Shown here: positions 26,301 through 35,605 of the stretch, one piece after another | Layout of the letters: every line of letters starts with the position of its first letter | Position numbering within the stretch: position 1 is the stretch's first letter | Source of the DNA: Saprospiraceae bacterium | GTDB lineage: Bacteria; Bacteroidota; Bacteroidia; Chitinophagales; Saprospiraceae | Reading direction: 5' to 3' | NCBI GenBank assembly: GCA_041392805.1 | Contig: JAWKLJ010000001.1 | Span: 868,001 to 932,000, forward strand | DNA length: 64,000 nucleotides | Made by a program: the position numbers and the translations under genes | The notes under the pieces: generated by a model | The model's input: the letters and a program-made list of their open reading frames with translations, nothing else | Databases searched by the model: none | What the model was told of the DNA's origin: nothing

Positions 26301-29300
26301 TTAAATTCCGCCCAACACGCGCATCACGCCTTTCATTGTGCGCCAATGCCCTGGGAAAGTACAAACAAAGGGATAATCGCCAGGTTTAGCCGGAGCGGTA
26401 AATTCCAATCGATAGGATTCACCGGGATTAATCAATGGAATAGCAGCCAAAACCTGAGGAATAGTAGGAATATAATCAACCTGTTCGCCCCCCTTCTGGG
26501 CCAGTTCATCCGCCATGCTGCCGATGACTTCCAGGGTCCCCATGTCTCCTATGAGTAAATTGTGCTGCATGGCATCATTGTTCGTAAAAATGATCGCAAC
26601 CGTTTCTCCGGCTTTAACCTCAAAATTGGTAATGTCATATTGCATTTGTTCCCGGACAGTGGAGATTTGAATCTCCCGATCCACCTTGGAGGCACCTTGG
26701 GCAACGGAGCCTGCTATTTTTCGTACATAAGGACCATAGTGCTTGAGGAAAAGATCGACGACCGTCACCCCATTGGCGAAGGCAGATTTGGTTGTTCTAA
26801 AAACCTTTTCAATCTTATAGTGCCAATCTTTAGAAAGGGAGAGGGGGGTATTACCCAGTTGTAAAAATATTTGACTGGAGTCGGCAAGAAAACCGCCTCT
26901 GCCCCTTTCGTCTATTACTTTAATGGCTATCACGTTCTCCCCTGCTTTTAGCACCTTCCCAGGTATCCGATAAATGCGTTCCTCGTCCCATTTTCTTCTC
27001 ATTGTTCCAACCTCTTTTCCATTGATGTAGGTTATATCCGAATCGTCTATTTTTCCTAAATGAAGCTGGGCAGCTGCGCTAGCCTGGCTTGCACTCAGGT
27101 TGATGGTTTTTCTATACCAAACAATTCCATCAAAATCCCGAAGTGCTTCTTCACCCGAGGACTGCCAGGTAGAAAGGGTAGCTATTTTGCCCCAGTCGGC
27201 CAGGTCCATCGTAGGAACTTGCCATTGCGGCTCTCCTTGGTCTTCTCCGGGGGTAATGGTCGCTAAACGTTCCTTTTCTTCTCGTTTCAAGGTCCGCGAA
27301 AAAGCCGCTCTGTGGTTGACTGTTGCAGTGTAAAGGGCTCGTGACAGCCAGTCATCCGCCTGGATAGCGGCATCCTGGGAGAGCGCGTAGAGCAAGCCAC
27401 CTATGGTGTCCCTGGCTGGCATTTCAGCGAGGGCGGTGATGGCAGCTAAGCGCGTATGTGGGTCGGGGTCCTGGAAACTATTGGCGGCAAGCAAGGCATC
27501 TAGCTGCTCGGCTTGCTTGGGCAAAGTCATGATGGCCGCCTTCCGGACGCCAGGGGCGGGATGGGAAAGGGCCTTCTGGGCTGCCTCCAAAGCCTTGGAG
27601 TGGGAAGTGCTGAGTAGGCCAAGGCCATGCAAGGTCCACAAGGCGTGGACGGCGGGGCTATTCAGACCGATTTCATCGACGCTCTGGTTGCCAACAATGG
27701 CACAAAGGGCATCTTCGACATCGGGATTACCCCGTTCGACCAAGAGGCGCTGGGCCTGCATACGCCAAAGCATGTTGGAATTTTTCAAGGCTTTCACCAA
27801 GCCATCCTTGTCGTTTTTATTCAATTGTAAAGGCGTATAAGCTGGCGCCTTTTTGTAGGCTAGTCTGTAAATTCGACCATGTTGTTTGTCTCGTAAGGGA
27901 TTGATGTGGGCATTGCCCTTTCCATTTTCGAAGCCTGGTGGGGTTGGATTATGTTGGATAATAAAATTGTACCAATCGAGGATCCAAACAGCGCCATCAG
28001 GGCCTACACTGGCCTGCACGGGCGACACCCATTCATCTACACCAGCCAATAGGTTCCAACCATCTTTTTCTTTAAACCCTGCCCCCACTTTTTCCATAAC
28101 GGCCTGGTGCAAGAGGTGTCCGGTTGGCTCACAGACAAAGGCAATCCGATTCCAATAATCTTTGGGGAAACTTCTGGCCGTATACAATTGATGCCCAGCC
28201 GCCGCTGTAAATCCGCCGAAGACATCCACTTGGCGAAAGTTTTTTGTCACGGTATGAAAAGCGTAGTGCCCATCTATTTTTTGCACCCCTTTTTGGTAAA
28301 GTCCTTCGGCCGGCGCCAACAAGCGGTGCGGGATACCCAAGTAGCCGCTATGCGTATTATTCGCTGTCGAAATAAACACATCAAAGGTTTCTGAAAAACC
28401 CAGTCCCCAGGTGTTATTAGAGGTTGCCCCCATAAATTCGAGCTTACTGCCATCTGCGGGGAACCGATAAATACCTTGGGAAAACTTCAGGCTATCTCCG
28501 CCTACGAATCCGTTAAACGATGAATAGCCCACTACCCCCCAAATCTGGTTATCAAATCCGTATTGCAAATTGGAGGGGCCCGCATGGGTATCAAAGGTTC
28601 CCCAGCCTTCCATTAGGACTTCCTGCACATCAGCTACATCATCGCCATCTGTGTCTTTTAAAAATAAGAAATAGGGCGCTTGCGAGACAATTACGCCATC
28701 ATTGGCAAAAACCAAACTCGTGGGCACACTCAATTTATCGGCAAAGACAGTAAATTTATCCGCTTTGCCATCTCCATCGGTATCTTCCAGAATTTTGATT
28801 TTATCATGACCCTCATTGAGGGTGGTATTGATCTCGTTTGGATAATCCTGGGTTTCAATCACCCATAAACGGCCTTTTTCATCCCAGGCCATACTAATGG
28901 GATTGATAATATCTGGCTCTGAAGCAAACAATTGCAGTTCAAATCCGGGCGGAATTTGAATCAATTGCTGCGAGGCTTCCGCCGAAAGGGGGGCCTGCAA
29001 TTGTGGAAGTGGATCTCGTTTTTCATAGTTGGGAATAATCGCTGGGGAATAGCTTTGGGTGGGAAAACTGAGCTGGGCAAGGGCCTCCGCTTTTCGCTCC
29101 CCTACAGCCCATAAAATCCCCTTCTCCAATAAAGCATGAAAACCGGGGTGGTCCCAGGTTCGTTCGTCATGGCCTAAGGCCGTATAAAACATTCGGCCCT
29201 TGCCGTATTCCTTCACCCAGGTGTAAGGCTCCCTATGGTCCCCTTCTACCCGCTCCATCAGCACGACCCGGTCTGGATTGTGCAGGGTATGCACATAGGT

Positions 29301-29804
29301 TTCATCCCAACTTTCAAAGGGTTTTAGGCCAGCCATGGCCGGGTGATCGGGTTTGACAATTTCGGCTGAAAAAGTGCCGGTTTTGTGTGACTGGAACTGC
29401 CCCCCTACCAGTTTTACGTAGGCGTCCGAATTGCGAAAGCAATAACTGGCGGAATGCACTGGAATTAGTCCCCCACCCTGCTTCACAAATTGCATCATCG
29501 CCTTTTCCTGGCTGGGTGAAATCTCGTCATGATTGGCATATATCATCAGTGCATCAAACCGTTCAAGGTTTTCCGTGTTCAGGTCATTGAGATCAGAGGT
29601 ATAGGAAAAATTGAACCCTTTTGGGGTAAGAGAGGCGGCCAGCATCGGCAAGTAAGCCGCCGAGTTGTGGTGCTCGCTATCATGACCAAGCATCAGTATT
29701 TCTAATTTCCGCGGACCAGTATTTTCTTGCTGCTGCCCGCAAGAAACTATAAAAAGTAGAATAAAAAATCCTACCAAGGATCGAATTGACTTAAGTTGGT
29801 TCAT
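26301..29804 (-). CDS. Multidomain lipoprotein: ThuA - dehydrogenase-like propeller - HEAT - sugar-binding-like - cupredoxin
   Basis: 1167 residues. A lipoprotein signal (LLFIVSC, Cys22) anchors it outside the inner membrane. Order seen: ThuA-like domain (about 30-245), PVC-type glucose/sorbosone-dehydrogenase-like beta-propeller (about 280-620, with IKILEDTDGDGKADKFTVF), HEAT-like repeats (about 640-830), a beta-sandwich (about 880-1000), and a C-terminal blue-copper domain. In that last domain the type 1 copper ligands are visible: His in MQHNLLIG near 1080, then Cys1148, His1153 and Met1157 in CTFPGHWRTMKG. It likely oxidises or processes a sugar and passes electrons to copper; the substrate is unknown. 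First gene of the operon. Confidence 0.85.
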   Translation of the reverse strand: MNQLKSIRSLVGFFILLFIVSCGQQQENTGPRKLEILMLGHDSEHHNSAAYLPMLAASLTPKGFNFSYTSDLNDLNTENLERFDALMIYANHDEISPSQEKAMMQFVKQGGGLIPVHSASYCFRNSDAYVKLVGGQFQSHKTGTFSAEIVKPDHPAMAGLKPFESWDETYVHTLHNPDRVVLMERVEGDHREPYTWVKEYGKGRMFYTALGHDERTWDHPGFHALLEKGILWAVGERKAEALAQLSFPTQSYSPAIIPNYEKRDPLPQLQAPLSAEASQQLIQIPPGFELQLFASEPDIINPISMAWDEKGRLWVIETQDYPNEINTTLNEGHDKIKILEDTDGDGKADKFTVFADKLSVPTSLVFANDGVIVSQAPYFLFLKDTDGDDVADVQEVLMEGWGTFDTHAGPSNLQYGFDNQIWGVVGYSSFNGFVGGDSLKFSQGIYRFPADGSKLEFMGATSNNTWGLGFSETFDVFISTANNTHSGYLGIPHRLLAPAEGLYQKGVQKIDGHYAFHTVTKNFRQVDVFGGFTAAAGHQLYTARSFPKDYWNRIAFVCEPTGHLLHQAVMEKVGAGFKEKDGWNLLAGVDEWVSPVQASVGPDGAVWILDWYNFIIQHNPTPPGFENGKGNAHINPLRDKQHGRIYRLAYKKAPAYTPLQLNKNDKDGLVKALKNSNMLWRMQAQRLLVERGNPDVEDALCAIVGNQSVDEIGLNSPAVHALWTLHGLGLLSTSHSKALEAAQKALSHPAPGVRKAAIMTLPKQAEQLDALLAANSFQDPDPHTRLAAITALAEMPARDTIGGLLYALSQDAAIQADDWLSRALYTATVNHRAAFSRTLKREEKERLATITPGEDQGEPQWQVPTMDLADWGKIATLSTWQSSGEEALRDFDGIVWYRKTINLSASQASAAAQLHLGKIDDSDITYINGKEVGTMRRKWDEERIYRIPGKVLKAGENVIAIKVIDERGRGGFLADSSQIFLQLGNTPLSLSKDWHYKIEKVFRTTKSAFANGVTVVDLFLKHYGPYVRKIAGSVAQGASKVDREIQISTVREQMQYDITNFEVKAGETVAIIFTNNDAMQHNLLIGDMGTLEVIGSMADELAQKGGEQVDYIPTIPQVLAAIPLINPGESYRLEFTAPAKPGDYPFVCTFPGHWRTMKGVMRVLGGI

Positions 29805-29882
29805 TTTTGCTTCGTTTTGAAAGTACCTTGGCGAAAATAGGGCTTTTTATTAAAGTTTTTTATTTAATGGCACCTAAGTTTA

Positions 29883-29982
29883 GGCTTTTGACGCTTTTGC
29901 TAACCCTCCGTTTTCTAGGTTAGAAGTGGGAAAATTGCGCCCTGAGCCTTTCCGCCTTCAAAATACCGAATGTCAAAAATTC
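29883..29982. repeat. MITE-like intergenic element, copy 2 (inverted relative to copy 1)
   Basis: Reads, on the minus strand, as a shorter relative of 4157-4287: GAATTTTTGACATTCGGTAT, GGAAAGGCTCAGGGCGCAAT, a TTTTCCCACTTC stretch, then GGAGGGTTAGCAAAAGCGTC. Its ends (GGCTTTTGAC and GTCAAAAATTC) are imperfect inverted repeats. It lies between divergent genes. Confidence 0.65.
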
Positions 29983-30059
29983 AGTAAGTTACCAGAACCA
30001 TCACCCCTCCATCCTTCAAAAAATAATTATCTTTCCACTTCAAAACAGTTAACCAATCT

Positions 30060-32126
30060 ATGCAAATCCTAAAAATTGCCGCCTTGTTATTCATCAGCGC
30101 TCAGCTACCTGCGCAAATTAATCCAGATAACATCACCATCGTCCGAGACAAATGGGGCGTTCCGCATATCTTCGCCAAGACCGATGCGGAGGTGGCCTAT
30201 GGTTTCGCCTGGGCAACCGCAGAGGATGACTTTAAAACCATGCAGGAACAACTACTGCCTGTCAAAGGCTTGGCGGGGATGGTCAATGGAAAAAGTGGTG
30301 CGATATTCGATGTGGGAGTACATTTATTAGGTGCAAATGATGTTGTAGAAGAACGATATGAGACAGATATTAGTCCGGATTTCAAAAAGGTCCTGGAAGC
30401 CTTTGCAGCTGGGATTAACAGTTATGCTGCCAGTCACAAAAAGGAGATTTTACATAGAAAATTATTCCCTGTTACCCCCAAAGACATCATCAAGAGCTAT
30501 GTCGTTGGTTTGGCTTTATTGTCGGGTGTAGATGGGCAACTCAATCGCATTTTGGGCGGAAAAGTCGCAGCCTTGCCACCGAATGAATCCCGGGGTTCCA
30601 ATGCCTTTGCGCTGAGTCGCAAAAAAACCGCAGATGGCAAGACCTACCTCGCCATCAATTCTCACCAACCCCTGGAAGGCCCCAACTCCTGGTATGAAGC
30701 ACACCTCTGTAGTGAGGAAGGCTGGAATATACTTGGCGCCACCTTTGCGGGAGCGGTAAGCATTTCCACTGGCGTTACGCCCAACCTGGGCTGGGCCCAT
30801 ACGGTCAACAAACCGGATTTTGCCGATATCTTTCAGTTGACCATGCATCCGACCAATAAAGGTTGGTATCGCTTTGATGGCAAATGGGAACGTTTGGAAT
30901 CCTATGATACCAAAGCCCACATCAAATTATTAGGTTTTATCAAAGTCGGGGCTAAACAGAAATTCTATAAAAGTAAATACGGCGTCACCATAGAGACACC
31001 CAATGGTTTTTTTGCCCTTCGTTTTCCAGCTAATCAGGATATCCGGGCAGCCGAACAATGGTATCGCATGAATAAGGCTCAAAATTTTGAGGAATTCCAA
31101 ACGGCGCTGCGCATGCGGGGTATCATTTGCACCAATATTGTCTACGCAGATAAAGAAGACCATATTTATTATGTAAGCAATGGCCGATTTCCCATCCGAA
31201 ATCCTAATTACGATTGGACAGGCGTCGTTCCAGGGGATACCTCCGCTACCCTTTGGCAGGAATATTACCCCTTAGATAGCTTGGCTCAAGTGTTGGACCC
31301 GGCTTCCGGCTATGTCTACAATTGCAACCATACGCCTTTCCTTTCATCAGGGGAACAAGACAACCCAAATCCTGCACAGATTCCTGCTACCATTGGCTAT
31401 GAACCGCCTCAATTTGTCACCAACCGCGCTGTTCGCCTCCATTATTTACTGGAAAATGATCCGAGTATTGATTATGAGGAATTTAAGGTCATCAAGTTTG
31501 ACCGGGCTTACCACAACCCCATGTATTCTGCACCTAAACTAGAGCCCATTTTTTCACTGGACGCGCAAAAATACCCGCAGATCGCTACCAGCATTCAGTT
31601 ATTGAAAGACTGGGATCGGGTGGCATCGGAAGACAGTGAAGCGGCCTCTATTTTTATCCTTTGCATTTATGACATTCTGAAAAAGGTAAAAGGCCAGGAA
31701 AGTTTTGTCATGGGCAATGAATTGGATGAAGCCTTACTCGTGGCGTCCATCGAACGCACACAGCAACATTTGCAGGAACATTTCGGCAAAGTAAAAGTTC
31801 CTTTGGGCGAATTACAACGCCATAGCCGAGGCAGTGTTGACCTGCCATATGGTGGTGGCCCGGATGTACTGGCTGCCGTAGGTAGTCGCCAGCGGGAAGA
31901 TGGCCGCCTCCGCCCTAGAGCCGGCGATTCTTACATCGAAATGGTGCGTTTTTCTGAAAATGGGGTTGAAATTGAAAGCATCAATGCCTTTGGTGCTTCG
32001 GCTAAGGATGGCAGCCCCCATTTTACTGATCAAATGCAGCTATTCACCCAACAAAAACTAAAAAAAATGACGCTGGATAAGGAAACTATTTTTAAGGAAG
32101 CGGAGCGAAAGTATTCACCTAAGTGA
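30060..32126 (+). CDS. Penicillin-acylase-family Ntn hydrolase, secreted
   Basis: 688 residues with a short signal peptide (MQILKIAALLFISAQLPAQ). The family start VRDKWGVPHIFAKTDAEVAY matches the A-chain. ESRGSNAFALS gives the autocatalytic nucleophile Ser180, where the precursor would be cleaved to free the B-chain N-terminus. GVTPNLGWAHTVNKPDFADI is also typical. Relatives hydrolyse beta-lactam side chains, acyl-homoserine lactones or other N-acyl compounds. The residue just before the nucleophile is Gly, as expected. It is expected to be periplasmic. It stands alone, divergent from the ThuA operon. Confidence 0.88.
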   Translation: MQILKIAALLFISAQLPAQINPDNITIVRDKWGVPHIFAKTDAEVAYGFAWATAEDDFKTMQEQLLPVKGLAGMVNGKSGAIFDVGVHLLGANDVVEERYETDISPDFKKVLEAFAAGINSYAASHKKEILHRKLFPVTPKDIIKSYVVGLALLSGVDGQLNRILGGKVAALPPNESRGSNAFALSRKKTADGKTYLAINSHQPLEGPNSWYEAHLCSEEGWNILGATFAGAVSISTGVTPNLGWAHTVNKPDFADIFQLTMHPTNKGWYRFDGKWERLESYDTKAHIKLLGFIKVGAKQKFYKSKYGVTIETPNGFFALRFPANQDIRAAEQWYRMNKAQNFEEFQTALRMRGIICTNIVYADKEDHIYYVSNGRFPIRNPNYDWTGVVPGDTSATLWQEYYPLDSLAQVLDPASGYVYNCNHTPFLSSGEQDNPNPAQIPATIGYEPPQFVTNRAVRLHYLLENDPSIDYEEFKVIKFDRAYHNPMYSAPKLEPIFSLDAQKYPQIATSIQLLKDWDRVASEDSEAASIFILCIYDILKKVKGQESFVMGNELDEALLVASIERTQQHLQEHFGKVKVPLGELQRHSRGSVDLPYGGGPDVLAAVGSRQREDGRLRPRAGDSYIEMVRFSENGVEIESINAFGASAKDGSPHFTDQMQLFTQQKLKKMTLDKETIFKEAERKYSPK

Positions 32127-32598
32127 AAGGGCAAGGGCAAGTTCAATTTCAATGACAAGTTCAATGACAAGTTCAATGACAATGACAAGTTCAATGACAA
32201 GTTCAAGTTCAATGACAAGTTCAAGTTCAATGACAAGTTCAATGACAAGCTCAAGTTCAATGACAAGTTCAATGACAAGTTCAAGTTCAATGACAAGTTC
32301 AATGACAAGCTCAAGTTCAATGACAAGTTCAATGACAAGTTCAAGTTCAATGACAAGTTCAATGACAAGCTCAAGTTCAATGACAAGTTCAATGACAAGT
32401 TCAAGTTCAATGACAAGTTCAATGGCGTCTGTGTCGCTGAGCCCAACAGCGCCCGCTGCGCCGCTGGTTCTCGAGCTCCAGCTCGCCGGATGTTGCCATA
32501 AACGATTGCTTCAAGCATTGCTTTTTAATCAAAATCAAAATGGCAATTAAAATCAAAATGCGAAGGAAAGGCTTACAAAACGAACACAACTTATCTCA
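32127..32598. repeat. Tandem simple repeats (AATGACAAGTTC type) with 60-bp higher-order periodicity
   Basis: From about 32138 to 32432 the DNA is built from CAATGACAAGTT and CAAGTT blocks, arranged as 30-mers that alternate between AAGTTC and AAGCTC to give a 60-bp higher-order unit copied about three times. It ends in the tag GGCGTCTGTGTCGCTGAGCC, then CGAGCTCCAGCTCG. Frames in both directions (LNLSLNLS-like, MTSSSSMTSS-like) are artefacts. 32434-32598 has no gene but a second small AATCAAAATGGCAATTAAAA stretch. Confidence 0.9.
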
Positions 32599-35337
32599 AT
32601 GAAAAAAATCATTTTACAACTCGTCCTCTTTCTTGGCAGTATTGCCGTACAGGCACAAGTATTAAGCATCATCAACCCCAGGGTTGAATATAAAACGAAT
32701 CCTTTGGGAATGGATGTGCAGCAACCTCGCTTTAGCTGGGAATTGCAAAGTACCGCCAATGATGTGATGCAAACGGCCTGGCAAATTCGGGTAGCCGCTT
32801 CTGAGAAGGACCTCCTCAGGGCCAAAAACTTGCTTTGGGATAGCGGTAAAATTGCTTCAGATCAATCCAATCAAATTGTCTACCAGGGGCCGGCGCTTTC
32901 TTCAAAAAAACGTTATTTCTGGCAGGTGCGGGCATGGGACAACCAGGGTGCTACCGCTGTTTGGAGTCCCGTTGCACATTGGGAAATGGGCTTACTCCAA
33001 AGCAGTGATTGGGTCGCCAATTGGATTACCATAGCGGCGGAGGAAGATGTTTCGGTTTCACAACCCGTTCATTTGTTACGAAAGAATTTTATGGCAGATA
33101 AGCGGATATCAACTGCCCGACTTTATATCTCAGCCTTGGGCTTGTACGAGGCGGAGATCAATGGCAAGAAAGTGGGCGATGAACTTTTCACCCCTGGCTG
33201 GACTGCCTACAAAAAACGCCTGCACTACCAGACTTATGATGTGACCAACCTCTTGAATAGTGGCCAAAACACCATAGGGGTGTCCCTGGCAGATGGTTGG
33301 TTTAGAGGAGATATTGGCTTTGAGAACCAACGCAATTTTTATGGCCAAAAACGGGCCTTAATCGCACAATTGGAGATCACTTATGCCAATGGCAAAAAGG
33401 AAATGATCGTATCAGATGCCACTTGGAAGGCGGGCACTGGACCGATCCTGATGTCGGAGATTTATAATGGCGAGACTTACGATGCACGCCTGGAAAACCC
33501 AACATGGTCGACACCGCTTTTTGCTGCTACAGATTGGAAAGGAACAAAAATGCTAGACCACTCTAAAGCGATCCTGGTCGCTCCTTTGGGCCCACCAGTT
33601 AAAGCGATGGAAGTACTGGATAGCAAAGAGATCATAAAAACACCAAAAGGCGAAACGGTCTTTGATCTGGGCCAAAACATGGTGGGTCGCATTCGCTTAA
33701 AGGTCCAAGGCAAAGCGGGCGATACCATTAAGATTTACCATGCAGAAGTTCTGGATGAATTGGGTAATTTTTACACCGAAAACCTGAGAGCCGCTAAACA
33801 AACGATAACCTATATCTTAAAAGGAGGTGGGGAAGAAACCTACGAGCCTTATTTCTCCTTTATGGGTTTCCGCTATGTAAAGGTAGAAGGTATTGCCCAG
33901 CCCTCCTTAGATAATATCAAGGCCGTCGTTATTCACTCTGACCTGCCTGTCACAGGGACCTTTAGCTGCTCGAATCCCATGATCAACCAACTGCAACATA
34001 ATATCCTCTGGGGCCAAAAGGGGAATTTTCTGGATGTGCCTACCGACTGTCCGCAACGCGACGAGCGCCTTGGCTGGACCGGTGACGCACAGGCATTTTC
34101 CCGGACAGCCATGTACAATATGGACGTCGCTTCTTTTTTCACCAAATGGTTGGCGGACTTGGAAGCCGACCAAAAGGCCGATGGGATGGTGCCATTTGTT
34201 GTTCCGAATGTCTTGGGTGAAAACGCAGGGGCTTCTGCGGGATGGGCGGATGCTTCGACCATCATTCCCTGGAATATGTACCTTGCCTATGGCGATAAAA
34301 ATATCCTTGTCGACCAATACGAAAGTATGAAGGCCTGGGTAGGCTATATGGAAGAAAAAGCGGGAGAAAGTTACCTTTGGAATACGGGTTTTCACTTTGG
34401 AGACTGGCTATTTTATAGTGTAAATGATGATCGGGATGGCAAGTCAGCGATCACAGATAAGTATCTCATCGCACAGTGTTTCTTTGCCCACTCGGCCGAT
34501 ATCATGCAAAAGACAGCTGCTTTATTGGGAAAAACGGCGGATGCCAATTATTACAAAGCACTAAGTGAGAAGGTCAAGGCGGCTTTTATCAAAGAATACG
34601 TAACGCCCAATGGCCGCCTGGCTTCCCCTACGCAGACGGCCTATGTTTTGGCGCTCAACTTTGATATGTTGCCGGAATCCATGCGGCCAGCGGCCGTGAA
34701 AAGACTGGTCGATAATATCAAGGGCTACAACAACCACCTAACCACCGGCTTCCTGGGCACGCCCTACCTTTGCCATGTGTTGACCCGATTTGGGCACCAG
34801 GATCTGGCTTACACCCTCCTCGAACGGGAGCAATACCCTTCCTGGCTCTATCCCATTACCAAGGGGGCAACCACCATCTGGGAGCGCTGGGATGGCATCA
34901 AACCCGATGGCTCCTTCCAAAGCGCCAGTATGAACTCCTTTAACCATTATGCTTATGGTGCCATTGGAGATTGGATGTACCGTGTGGTGGCTGGCATTGA
35001 TATTGATGAAGCCAATCCGGGGTATAAACACATCTTGTTGCACCCCCAACCGGGTGGAACCTTGAACCAGGCTGCCGCTTCTCATCACTCGCTCTATGGC
35101 GACATCAAATCCGCCTGGACATGGGAGAATGGACAACTAAATGTTGAAGTAAGTATTCCTGCTAATACAACTGCCACGCTAAGCCTACCGAAAACCAATA
35201 AAGAGAGGGTGTCTACGCAAGGTACACCCCTTAAGGAAGGCCAGGGAATCCATAGCATCGAACAAACTGGGGAAAACCTGGCGATAACACTGGGATCGGG
35301 GAGATACCGCTTTGCTTATCCGCTGGCAGATAGATAG
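32599..35337 (+). CDS. Alpha-L-rhamnosidase, glycoside hydrolase family 78
   Basis: 912 residues with a signal peptide (MKKIILQLVLFLGSIAVQAQ). The N-terminal beta-sandwich domains (to about 430) precede an (alpha/alpha)6 barrel. Near residues 480-497 is DCPQRDERLGWTGDAQAF, the GH78 active-site signature with the general-acid glutamate. TTIWERWDG near 760 holds the second catalytic glutamate. A C-terminal beta-sandwich ends the protein. It releases terminal L-rhamnose from glycosides or polysaccharides in the periplasm or outside the cell. No SusC/SusD pair is next to it, so it is not part of a standard polysaccharide-use locus here. Confidence 0.93.
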   Translation: MKKIILQLVLFLGSIAVQAQVLSIINPRVEYKTNPLGMDVQQPRFSWELQSTANDVMQTAWQIRVAASEKDLLRAKNLLWDSGKIASDQSNQIVYQGPALSSKKRYFWQVRAWDNQGATAVWSPVAHWEMGLLQSSDWVANWITIAAEEDVSVSQPVHLLRKNFMADKRISTARLYISALGLYEAEINGKKVGDELFTPGWTAYKKRLHYQTYDVTNLLNSGQNTIGVSLADGWFRGDIGFENQRNFYGQKRALIAQLEITYANGKKEMIVSDATWKAGTGPILMSEIYNGETYDARLENPTWSTPLFAATDWKGTKMLDHSKAILVAPLGPPVKAMEVLDSKEIIKTPKGETVFDLGQNMVGRIRLKVQGKAGDTIKIYHAEVLDELGNFYTENLRAAKQTITYILKGGGEETYEPYFSFMGFRYVKVEGIAQPSLDNIKAVVIHSDLPVTGTFSCSNPMINQLQHNILWGQKGNFLDVPTDCPQRDERLGWTGDAQAFSRTAMYNMDVASFFTKWLADLEADQKADGMVPFVVPNVLGENAGASAGWADASTIIPWNMYLAYGDKNILVDQYESMKAWVGYMEEKAGESYLWNTGFHFGDWLFYSVNDDRDGKSAITDKYLIAQCFFAHSADIMQKTAALLGKTADANYYKALSEKVKAAFIKEYVTPNGRLASPTQTAYVLALNFDMLPESMRPAAVKRLVDNIKGYNNHLTTGFLGTPYLCHVLTRFGHQDLAYTLLEREQYPSWLYPITKGATTIWERWDGIKPDGSFQSASMNSFNHYAYGAIGDWMYRVVAGIDIDEANPGYKHILLHPQPGGTLNQAAASHHSLYGDIKSAWTWENGQLNVEVSIPANTTATLSLPKTNKERVSTQGTPLKEGQGIHSIEQTGENLAITLGSGRYRFAYPLADR

Positions 35338-35348
35338 AAGGCCGTTGC

Positions 35349-35373
35349 GATGTCGGTGGAAAACACCGACATC
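35349..35373. terminator. Terminator-like hairpin after the rhamnosidase gene
   Basis: GATGTCGGTG / CACCGACATC, a perfect 10-bp stem with loop GAAAA, 12 bases after the stop at 35337. It lies between converging genes, so it may act on both strands. Confidence 0.6.
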
Positions 35374-35404
35374 TGCACCGCCATTGCAGGTGTTTTCCAC
35401 CGCC

Positions 35405-35429
35405 GTTGCAGGTGTTTTCCACCTGCAAC
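35405..35429. terminator. Terminator-like hairpin after the 58-aa membrane protein gene
   Basis: GTTGCAGGTG / CACCTGCAAC, a perfect 10-bp stem with loop TTTTC. It abuts the stop codon of the minus-strand small gene. A partial copy of the same arm (TTGCAGGTGTTTTCCACC) lies at 35384-35401. Confidence 0.6.
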
Positions 35430-35605
35430 TACTCCTCCCTAGTCAAACCAGGCGCCACCAAAAACCAGAGCACCATTCCCACCAGCATCAATGGTTTATT
35501 AGTTTCAAACGACAAACTTCCCACAAACACTAAAATTGAAGGAATAATTGTCAGACCCAGTCCCACAACGCCTATTATTTTTAGAATATTTTTATTGATG
35601 CTCAT
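35429..35605 (-). CDS. 58-aa membrane protein translationally coupled to the NCS1 permease
   Basis: A short gene overlapping the 3' end of the permease gene: its ATG (35605-35603) and the permease's TGA stop (35604-35602) share bases in an ATGA arrangement. The product begins MSINKNILKIIGVVGLGLTI and has two membrane segments (residues 8-29 and 39-54) separated by a short polar loop. No family is recognised. The ATGA overlap strongly suggests co-translation, so a subunit or regulator of the permease is a reasonable guess. Confidence 0.7.
   Translation of the reverse strand: MSINKNILKIIGVVGLGLTIIPSILVFVGSLSFETNKPLMLVGMVLWFLVAPGLTREE

Noticed and set aside
32030..32550. Long frames with LNLSLNLS-like and MTSSSS-like products on both strands
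   Set aside because: They are translations of the 6/12-bp tandem repeat and exist on both strands only because the repeat length is a multiple of three.
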